Source of the DNA: Saprospiraceae bacterium
Lineage (GTDB): Bacteria; Bacteroidota; Bacteroidia; Chitinophagales; Saprospiraceae
Assembly (NCBI GenBank): GCA_016714895.1
Contig: JADKBV010000011.1
Span: 620,001-684,000, forward strand
Direction: 5' to 3'
DNA: 64,000 nucleotides
Below the pieces are notes generated by a model that ran no database searches, was not told the origin of the DNA, and saw only the letters and a program-made list of their open reading frames with translations. Positions 57,508 through 64,000 of the stretch are shown here, piece by piece (position 1 is the first letter of the stretch; the number at the start of each line of letters is the position of its first letter). The translations under genes were made by a program, and so were the position numbers.

Positions 57508-58665
57508 TTATAAGGTGCCTCTTCTCGCTTGTTCGGCTTCAATACTTTCAAACAAAGCCTGAAAGTTGCCTTTACCAAAGGATTTGGCTCCTTTGCGTTG
57601 TATGATTTCAAAAAACAAAGTCGGACGATCTTCAACCGGTCTGGTAAAAATCTGAAGCAGATATCCATCTTCATCCCTGTCTACCATAATACCTAAGGAT
57701 TTAAGTTGTTCGAGCTCTTCAGCAATCTCACCAACACGTTCGGCGACGGTGTCGTAGTAGGTTCCGGGAACGTACAAAAACTCAACACCTCTTTTTCTCA
57801 TTTCACTGATGGTGAATACAATGTCATCGGTTGCCACCGCAATATGCTGGCATCCCGGTCCACCATAAAAATCGAGATATTCTTCGATCTGAGATTTTTT
57901 GATACCTGCTGCCGGTTCATTGATCGGAAATTTTATCCTTCCGTTGCCATTGGTCATCACCTTACTCATCAGGGCTGTATACTGCGTCGAAATATCTTTG
58001 TCGTCAAAGGTCACCAGATTGGCAAAACCCATCACATTGGCATAAAAATCCGCCCATTTGTTCATTTCGCCAAGGTCTACATTGCCCACCATGTGGTCGA
58101 TGTATTTTAAACCGATGGATGGCGGATTGTATTCGGATTCCCATTTTTCAAATCCGGGAAGGAAAATACCGTTATAATTTTTTCGCTCGACAAACATGTG
58201 AATGGTATCACCGTAAGTTTTGATCGCTGCTTTGACCACGACACCATCTTTGTCTTCAAAAACAGTAGGTTCCATGACGCCGACCGCTCCTCTTTTGGTG
58301 GTTTCTTCATAAGCATTTCTTGCATCATCCACCCACAGTGCAATAACTTTGACACCATCACCATGTCTTCGGATGTGATCAGAAATTTCGCTATCGGGAT
58401 TAAAAGGTGTCGTCAGTACCAAACGGATTTTGTCCTGAACCACAACATAGGAACAAAACTCCCTGTTGCCGGTCTCCAGTCCGCAATATGCCAGCGATTG
58501 AAAACCAAAAGCGGTTTTGTAAAAATGTGCCGCTTGTTTGGCATTGCCAACGTACAACTCTACATAGTCTGTTCCGTTGATCGGAAGGAAGTCCTGCGCT
58601 TTGTCAAATATTTTTTCGATGCCGTAGTTAAAATTCTGAATGTCGGTTAAATTTTTGATTTCCAT
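57508..58665 (-). CDS. hppD: 4-hydroxyphenylpyruvate dioxygenase
   Basis: This Fe(II) enzyme converts 4-hydroxyphenylpyruvate to homogentisate in tyrosine breakdown. The 385-residue length fits. Two glyoxalase-fold halves are visible. The iron ligands are His in IDHMVGNVD (about residue 190), His in GPGCQHIAVATDDI (about 273) and Glu in TLFFEIIQRKGAKSFGKGNF (about 352), the last being the family's C-terminal signature. It starts 42 nt after hmgA on the same strand, so substrate flow and gene order agree. Confidence 0.95.
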   Translation of the reverse strand: MEIKNLTDIQNFNYGIEKIFDKAQDFLPINGTDYVELYVGNAKQAAHFYKTAFGFQSLAYCGLETGNREFCSYVVVQDKIRLVLTTPFNPDSEISDHIRRHGDGVKVIALWVDDARNAYEETTKRGAVGVMEPTVFEDKDGVVVKAAIKTYGDTIHMFVERKNYNGIFLPGFEKWESEYNPPSIGLKYIDHMVGNVDLGEMNKWADFYANVMGFANLVTFDDKDISTQYTALMSKVMTNGNGRIKFPINEPAAGIKKSQIEEYLDFYGGPGCQHIAVATDDIVFTISEMRKRGVEFLYVPGTYYDTVAERVGEIAEELEQLKSLGIMVDRDEDGYLLQIFTRPVEDRPTLFFEIIQRKGAKSFGKGNFQALFESIEAEQARRGTL

Positions 58666-58707
58666 GATTTATTTTTTTACTTTCAGGATAATTTTTAAAA
58701 TTTTATA

Positions 58708-59878
58708 TTATACCAATACCGGTTCTTCGAGCCAGGATTTGTAATAATCTTTCACCTCGATACCCATAGCTTCTTCGGTAATCAAAACCGGTTGAAAAGG
58801 GTCAATCATGACGGCCAGTTCTTTGGTCTCTTTCTGACCTATACTGCGCTCTATGGCTCCGGGATGAGGTCCATGCGGAATGCCACCGGGATGTAAGGTA
58901 ATCTGTCCTTTCTGAATATTATTCCGGCTCATAAAATCACCATCGACGTAGTACAATAATTCGTCGCTGTCGATATTGCTGTGGTGATAAGGTGCCGGTA
59001 TGGCTTCCGGATGGTAGTCGTACATTCTGGGAACAAACGAACAAATCACAAAATGGGCATTTTCAAAGGTCTGATGAATCGGCGGTGGCATATGGATTCT
59101 GCCGGTGATCGGTTCAAAATTAAAAATGCTGAAGATATAAGGATAGTGATATCCGTCCCAGCCTATGACATCAAAGGGATGATTGGCATATACGTAAGGG
59201 AAAATGAACCCTTTTTTCTTGATAAAAATATCAAATTCTCCCGCTTCATTATGAGTTTTGAGATTGACGGGTCTTTTGATGTCGCGTTCGCAAAACGGTG
59301 AATGTTCAAGCAACTGACCGAATTCATTGCGGTATCTTTTGGGTGTAAAAATCGGACTGAAAGACTCGACATACAGCCATAGATTGTCTTCCGTTTCAAA
59401 ATCGACCTGGTACACCGTTCCCCGGGGAATGATGATATAGTCTCCGTATTTGAAAGGCAAATCTCCGTACATGGTCTTTACCACACCATTGCCTTTATGC
59501 ACAAAAATCATTTCGTCGGCATCGGCATTTTTAAAAAAGTAAGGCGTGGATTTTTGCGGGGCTGCCATTCCGATGTGCATGGCATCATTGACAAAAAGAG
59601 TTTTTCGGCTCTTGATATAATCCGCTTCCGGTTTGATCTTATAACCCATAAAACTCATGGCTTCCAATCCGTTTTGAACGGCTATTTTGGGTTGAACAGA
59701 ATACGGTTTGTCTTTTTGTTTGACCTTCGTAGGTGGAAAAATGTGATAAACGAGAGAAGAGAGTCCGGAAAATCCCTGGGTACCGACGAGCTCTTCCTGA
59801 TACAGGGCTCCGGTTGGTTGTCTGAAGACCACGTGTCTTTTTTTCTGGAAGGTGGCCGAGTTGGTGATAAAAAGGCAT
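58708..59878 (-). CDS. hmgA: Homogentisate 1,2-dioxygenase, frameshifted near the start
   Basis: HmgA opens the homogentisate ring to maleylacetoacetate. The conserved N-terminus MPFYHQLGHLPEK is encoded from the ATG at 59878, but the rest of the protein (HVVFRQPTGALYQEELVGTQ onward) is in another frame. The switch falls at a run of seven Ts (59838-59844, A7 in the coding sense). Six would restore LPEKRHVVFRQ. The body keeps the metal site YHHSNIDSDELLYY and LHPGGIPHGPHPG. If the run is correct, only a 374-residue form from the GTG at 59832 could be made without slippage. Sequencing error is the first explanation to exclude. Confidence 0.9.
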
Positions 59879-59918
59879 AAGATGATGTTTTTAAGACCAC
59901 ATATATCTATGTGTGCCC

Positions 59919-59926
59919 CAAAGGTA
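59919..59926 (-). promoter_or_regulatory. Candidate -7 element of hmgA-hppD
   Basis: The minus strand reads TACCTTTG, an exact TAnnTTTG match, 41 nt upstream of the hmgA ATG. A TTG lies 16 nt further upstream, slightly close for the consensus. Confidence 0.5.
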
Positions 59927-59978
59927 AAGACAGCCCGGTTAGCAAATTATGACCTGAGTCATATATGTTAAGGACATT

Positions 59979-60000
59979 AATCATTAGTGTACTAATGATT
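59979..60000. promoter_or_regulatory. Perfect palindromic operator candidate
   Basis: AATCATTAGT (59979-59988) and ACTAATGATT (59991-60000) are exact inverted copies with a 2-nt spacer, the geometry of a dimeric regulator such as MarR or Lrp/AsnC. Identical 11-bp TCATATATGTT copies flank it. It lies about 100 bp upstream of hmgA, upstream of its likely promoter, which suits an activator for tyrosine catabolism. Confidence 0.6.
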
Positions 60001-60173
60001 TGATAATCATATATGTTTTGCTCTGTAATATGAGTTTTTACTTTTATTCTGACGCTTTTGACATTAAAAATTTTATCTTAAAATCTGAATATTAATAATT
60101 TGACATATTAAGAGATGGAATACCAAGACTTCCTTTAGTATTAATAATCAATTTGTATAGCTAGATTTAGGCA

Positions 60174-60204
60174 TTGTGTCCTTTTTAAAGATAATATAAA
60201 TTTG
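60174..60204 (+). promoter_or_regulatory. Promoter of the stalk protein gene
   Basis: TTG at 60174-60176, 20 nt of spacer, TAAATTTG at 60197-60204, ATG at 60238. This is a full match to the Bacteroidota promoter form. Confidence 0.7.
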
Positions 60205-60237
60205 CATTTATTTTAATTCTAAAATTTTCATTGTTTT

Positions 60238-63200
60238 ATGAAAAACATAGTCCTCCTTTTGCTTTTTTTGGTACCAACTGTATCATTGTTTTCACAAAAT
60301 AACAATGTAGGTATCGGTACGAATACCCCGGACCCAAGTGCCATTTTGGAATTGAGTTCTACAAATCAGGGACTAAGGTTGACCCGGGTTCCCACTACAG
60401 CTTCTGTTAGTAATCCGGTAAATGGTTTGTTGATTTTTTCCGAAAGTGATCAGAAGCTTTATTATTATAACGGCACGACCTGGAAAGAATTAATACATAC
60501 GGAAGCGGACCCGAAAGTATCTTCAACTTCTACAAATAAAGTTCCCCGTTGGAATGGCACCGCACTTGCCGACGGTACGATCAGGGACGATGACACCAAT
60601 GTTGGTATCGGAACGGCACCCGTTGCCAACCAAAAGCTTACTGTCTCCGGCAAAACTACCACGGACAATTTTCAGATGACCACAGGAGCGGCCAATGGAT
60701 TTGTGTTACAATCGGATGTCACGGGCAATGCAACCTGGGTTAATGCCAATACCTTGGGCACACTCAATCTATATAATTCCAATGGTACCCTGACCTCACC
60801 AAGAACCCTTACCCAAGAAAATTTTGACTTGACCTTTACCAACAATGGCACCCAAAATACCATTTTTAACCTTACATCTACCGGTGATTTTGATATTCAG
60901 AAAAATGGTGCCAGCACATTGTTTGTGGGCGATAATGGCAGAGTCGGAATCAATACTTCTACTCCTTTGGCACAGCTGCATGTAAAGGATAGCAGTATGG
61001 TTTTTACAGGACTTTTTCCTCTTCCTGCTGTGCCCGGAAATCCACCGGTAAGTGGAACAGGTACCAGAATGATGTGGTATCCTGATAAAGCAGCTTTCAG
61101 GGTGGGAAGTGTCAATAGTACAACCTGGGACCAAGCAAATGTGGGTATTTATTCCATTGCCATGGGATACAATACGCAGGCATCAGGAGAATCTTCTACA
61201 GCACTTGGCCGATTTACCGAAGCATCAGGCGAATCCTCTACAGCGATTGGCCGATCTGCCACAGCTTCCGGACAGAATTCTACAGCAATAGGAAATGCAT
61301 CCACAGCATCAGGACTAAGCTCTTTTGCAATAGGAACTTTTAGTACAGCCTCTGGTGATGGTTCTATTAGCATGGGAGGGCTTACGATAGCTTCCAACAT
61401 CAACTCCATTGCTATGGGTTCCTATTCAAATGCCTCCGGAGTTATTTCAACTTCTATGGGATATTCAACAACTGCTTCCGGCCCGTATTCTACGGCAACA
61501 GGTTTTGAGAGCATTGCTACCGGTGCCAGTTCTTTCACTTTGGGCATGCGGACCAACGCATCAGGAAACGGCAGTTTGGCCACCGGTGAACTTACCAAAG
61601 CGTCCGGTCATCAAACTGTAGCCATGGGAAAAGAAACCACGGCCAGATCGTTGGCATCTCTTGTTTTGGGCAGATTCAATGATTCTATTGCGACCAGTTC
61701 AAAAAACTTATGGGTAGTTACGGATCCGGTTTTTATCATCGGCAACGGAGATTCTGATGCCAATAGAAAAAATGCCTTGACTGTGTACAAAAATGGTACA
61801 CTTCAACTGGAGAATCAAACCTCTACTCCGGCAAATCACAGCGATAAATTTTATGTATTAAACAATGTACCATATTATGGAGATAAAATATTAAATAGCC
61901 AATTAGAAAAAATCACAGAAGTGAATACAGGTTGGAGATTGTTAGGTAGTAATCCTAACAATTTTGGCAACATCGGGACTGATGCGGTGGATCTTTCAAT
62001 AAGCCAGCTTGCATCGGCAACAAAAGGGGCAACGGGAGCCAATTCTACAGCAATGGGAAATTCAACTACTGCATCAGGAACCAACTCAACTGCGATGGGT
62101 TTCCAAACGATTTCAAAAGCTTTTGCGTCTTTATCATTAGGCAGGTACAATGATACCATAGCAGGTTCAGATCCCATAAACTGGGTAGTTACTGATCCGG
62201 TTTTTATGATCGGAAATGGCACTTCTGATGCTGTAAGAAAAAATGTTATGACGGTTTACAAAAATGGTACGCTTCAGCTGCAGAACCTGACCTCGACCCC
62301 CGCAAATAATAGTGATAAATTTTATGTGTTAAATAACAGGCCTTTTTATGGTGATAAAATATTAACAGGTCAGTTGGAAAGAATTACAGAAAATGGCAAT
62401 ACAGGGTGGAGACTATTTGGCAGAAATCCGGCTAATTACGGAGATATCGGTGATGATGCAGTTGATTTATCAATAAGCTTGTTTACATCGGCAACAAGAG
62501 GTGCAACAGGTTATACTTCCATTGCTATGGGATCCGGAACCACAGCTTCCGGTTTGAATTCAACTGCAATGGGTTCCAGTTCCATTGCATCCGGAAATTA
62601 TTCAACGGCTATTGGCAATTCTTGTACAGCAAGCGAGGATAACTCAATTGCAATGGGCTCAGGAACAGATGCTATTGGGGTAAATTCAATTACTATGGGA
62701 TTTCACACCCTGGCATCAGGATCATATTCTTCAGCAATGGGATTTCACACTTTCGCAAAATCATATGGTTCTTTATCAATAGGAAGATACAGCGACTCTA
62801 TTGCAACAAGTTCAGAAACAACCTGGGTGGCAACTGATCCTGTTTTTATCATTGGTAATGGCGATTCTAATATTAACCGAAAAAATGCTGTTACCATCCT
62901 TAAAAATGCAAAAACCGGGATCAATACCTCAACACCTGGTGCAGGACTGCACATCAAAGGGGTGGACGCTTCCTGGGATTCCCACATCAGATTGGAAACT
63001 GTAGATGGAGGTGACTATGGCAACATTCTATACGACGGAAATATGAAATTCCGAAACTTTGGAGCGGACGACGAATTTCAATGGCGTAATAGTGCAAGTA
63101 GTATAAAGATGAGATTGGAAGACAATGGTGACCTTACCGTGGCCGGAAATACCAGTGTTGGCGGATTGACGATAACTTCCGGTAGTGTCAGCCTCAATGG

Positions 63201-63480
63201 TGATAACCAACTTATCACGGTTGGGGGTTCCGGTTATCTCAAACTTAGTTCCAATCACCCCACAGCAACCAACAGAACCATTGTATTATCAGATGGCTTG
63301 ACCACAGGACAGATACTGTATATTGAATCAACTTCTGCCGGTGCCAATCTTTTTGAAATTCAGGATGGCGCAGGAAGTAATACCAATACTACAGGCACCA
63401 TCACGATGTCAGCCGGGCACGTGATTCAATTACTTTGGAACGGAACTGACTGGCTTCAGGTGAGTTATGCCAATAATTGA
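60238..63480 (+). CDS. YadA-head-like secreted stalk protein without anchor domain
   Basis: The 1,080-residue product starts with a signal peptide (MKNIVLLLLFLVPTVSLFSQ) and NNVGIGTNTPDPSAILELSS, a common Bacteroidota surface/tail-fibre opening. Three blocks of 14-residue YadA-type head repeats (SxAxGxxxxASGxxS) lie at about residues 305-470, 594-630 and 758-843. Each is followed by a homologous linker starting LGRxNDSI and WVVTDPVFIIGNG; the first two linkers run on through TPAN-x-SDKFYVLNN to VDLSIS. The C-terminus is a beta domain (HVIQLLWNGTDWLQVSYAN). YadA proteins are trimeric with a membrane barrel, which is absent here, and no T9SS domain is visible. A trimeric fibre is likely but its attachment is unknown. 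Confidence 0.8.
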   Translation: MKNIVLLLLFLVPTVSLFSQNNNVGIGTNTPDPSAILELSSTNQGLRLTRVPTTASVSNPVNGLLIFSESDQKLYYYNGTTWKELIHTEADPKVSSTSTNKVPRWNGTALADGTIRDDDTNVGIGTAPVANQKLTVSGKTTTDNFQMTTGAANGFVLQSDVTGNATWVNANTLGTLNLYNSNGTLTSPRTLTQENFDLTFTNNGTQNTIFNLTSTGDFDIQKNGASTLFVGDNGRVGINTSTPLAQLHVKDSSMVFTGLFPLPAVPGNPPVSGTGTRMMWYPDKAAFRVGSVNSTTWDQANVGIYSIAMGYNTQASGESSTALGRFTEASGESSTAIGRSATASGQNSTAIGNASTASGLSSFAIGTFSTASGDGSISMGGLTIASNINSIAMGSYSNASGVISTSMGYSTTASGPYSTATGFESIATGASSFTLGMRTNASGNGSLATGELTKASGHQTVAMGKETTARSLASLVLGRFNDSIATSSKNLWVVTDPVFIIGNGDSDANRKNALTVYKNGTLQLENQTSTPANHSDKFYVLNNVPYYGDKILNSQLEKITEVNTGWRLLGSNPNNFGNIGTDAVDLSISQLASATKGATGANSTAMGNSTTASGTNSTAMGFQTISKAFASLSLGRYNDTIAGSDPINWVVTDPVFMIGNGTSDAVRKNVMTVYKNGTLQLQNLTSTPANNSDKFYVLNNRPFYGDKILTGQLERITENGNTGWRLFGRNPANYGDIGDDAVDLSISLFTSATRGATGYTSIAMGSGTTASGLNSTAMGSSSIASGNYSTAIGNSCTASEDNSIAMGSGTDAIGVNSITMGFHTLASGSYSSAMGFHTFAKSYGSLSIGRYSDSIATSSETTWVATDPVFIIGNGDSNINRKNAVTILKNAKTGINTSTPGAGLHIKGVDASWDSHIRLETVDGGDYGNILYDGNMKFRNFGADDEFQWRNSASSIKMRLEDNGDLTVAGNTSVGGLTITSGSVSLNGDNQLITVGGSGYLKLSSNHPTATNRTIVLSDGLTTGQILYIESTSAGANLFEIQDGAGSNTNTTGTITMSAGHVIQLLWNGTDWLQVSYANN
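61144..62770 (+). repeat. YadA-like head repeats with duplicated linkers
   Basis: The 42-bp repeat encoding a 14-residue beta-roll turn occurs in three clusters. Between them, a linker of about 120 residues is repeated at roughly 61657-62016 and 62128-62500, and a shorter copy begins at 62767. This points to duplication of head-plus-linker modules. Confidence 0.8.
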
Positions 63481-63609
63481 TTTATTAAGTATGTATCAGT
63501 TTTATCAATATTGTATTAATGAAGCTTTAAAATTTTTATTTTTTTTTAGAATCTTGTGATAAAAGAAGCAAAGTTTTACCAAGGCGTTACAATGTTTTGG
63601 TAATTACAT

Positions 63610-63617
63610 TACTTTTG
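63610..63617 (+). promoter_or_regulatory. Candidate -7 element of the terminal sensor gene
   Basis: TACTTTTG matches TAnnTTTG and lies 39 nt before the ATG at 63657. No TTG is at the ideal distance upstream. Confidence 0.45.
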
Positions 63618-63656
63618 TCTGTAAAACAACAAAAATGTTTAAGCAATAAGCCTTTA

Positions 63657-64000
63657 ATGACTTTACATAATCCAATCATAAAATTATATCTTACCATCAT
63701 GGTACTGTGGTTGGGTAATAATCTTTTTGCTCAGTATCCGGCATTGGTTTTTAAAAATATTGATGTCAACAGTGGTATGTCGCAAGGAGACGTCAGAACC
63801 ATCTATCAGGATCGACATGGTTTTATGTGGTTTGGTACCTGGGATGGTTTAAACAAGTATGACGGTTTTTTTATAAAAACATACAAAGAACAACACAATA
63901 ATCCAATCAGTATTCAGGGTCAACTCATCAATAATATAATCGGGATTGACGATCACTTTTTGGCTTTCGGTACCTTAAAGGGTTTAAATATTTTTGATGA
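63657..64000 (+). CDS. Beta-propeller sensor protein, N-terminal part
   Basis: The frame runs off the right edge. From the ATG it encodes a signal/anchor segment (LTIMVLWLGNNLFAQ), then VNSGMSQGDVRTIYQDRHG and FMWFGTWDGLNKYDGF, the first blades of a two-component regulator propeller. A further repeat begins INNIIGIDDHFLAFGTLKGL. It is probably a second sensor kinase of the same type as the one at 18.6 kb, or a hybrid (HTCS-like) system; the kinase part is outside the window. Confidence 0.85.
   Translation, partial: MTLHNPIIKLYLTIMVLWLGNNLFAQYPALVFKNIDVNSGMSQGDVRTIYQDRHGFMWFGTWDGLNKYDGFFIKTYKEQHNNPISIQGQLINNIIGIDDHFLAFGTLKGLNIFD

Larger units (their letters stand above)
59879..60237. other. 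Divergent regulatory region hmgA / stalk protein
   Basis: These 359 bases hold no gene. Contents: an hmgA -7 candidate (TACCTTTG on the minus strand, 59919-59926), two copies of TCATATATGTT (59959-59969 and 60007-60017) flanking a 22-bp palindrome (59979-60000), and the promoter of the stalk gene (60174-60204). Confidence 0.7.

Noticed and set aside
59639..59878. Separate 79-codon gene beginning MPFYHQLGHLPEKK
   Set aside because: Only its first 14 codons are protein-like and they are the missing start of HmgA; the rest is the wrong frame after the T-run shift.

Overview
The window reads as a chromosomal segment of a Bacteroidota bacterium, most likely from the Saprospiria/Chitinophagia side of the phylum. 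The evidence is AT-rich DNA, promoters with the Bacteroidota -7 element TAnnTTTG (with a TTG box about 20 nt upstream in three cases), a T9SS type A sorting domain, a TonB-like beta-barrel protein paired with a GLPGLI-family protein, LytTR regulators fed by beta-propeller sensor kinases, and giant Ig-like surface proteins. The genus cannot be named from the sequence.

Layout. 1-1.6 kb (+): the end of an outer-membrane barrel gene, a small membrane protein and acyl-CoA thioesterase II. 1.7-6.4 kb (-): a peptide-type ABC importer (lipoprotein and two permeases, no ATPase) and a small membrane protein. 6.6-9.0 kb (-): accA, a DUF6913-like gene and dapA, tightly packed. 9.2-9.7 kb: a tRNA-Asp with promoter and terminator, then a rebuilt tRNA-Asp-like copy followed by a broken GIY-YIG nuclease gene. 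9.7-14.3 kb: a TrpF-like protein lacking its catalytic Cys, an alkyltransferase-like protein, and the GLPGLI/barrel pair. 14.6-18.0 kb (+): a three-gene ATGA-coupled operon with a T9SS protein. 18.6-22.4 kb (+): a propeller histidine kinase and its LytTR regulator. 22.5-29.7 kb (-): alpha/beta hydrolase, porin-like protein, lipoprotein, acyl-CoA ligase, a KAS III-like enzyme with a changed active site, and a sodium symporter. 30.0-32.8 kb: a FabG-type reductase, an unknown helical protein and an AlkD-type DNA glycosylase.

33.4-55.8 kb (+) is one 7,488-residue gene for a secreted Ig-like adhesin. It carries 18 full copies and one half copy of a 158-residue (474 bp) repeat with no length change within either block, a PA14 domain between the two blocks, and 17 Big_2-like domains after them. 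Two hairpins lie in its long leader. 56.1-57.4 kb (+): a pabA/trpG glutaminase and a higBA toxin-antitoxin pair with an operator over its promoter. 57.5-59.9 kb (-): the tyrosine-degradation pair hmgA-hppD, with hmgA frameshifted at a 7-T run. 60.2-63.5 kb (+): a YadA-head-like stalk protein without a recognisable anchor. The window ends inside another propeller sensor gene.

Functionally the window combines housekeeping genes (lysine and fatty-acid precursors, tyrosine catabolism, DNA repair) with a large outlay on surface proteins. The most unusual items are the tRNA-Asp-derived element with its GIY-YIG relic, the fixed-period giant adhesin, the hmgA frameshift with a palindrome upstream, and three enzyme-family members lacking canonical catalytic residues (TrpF-like, KAS III-like, alkyltransferase-like).
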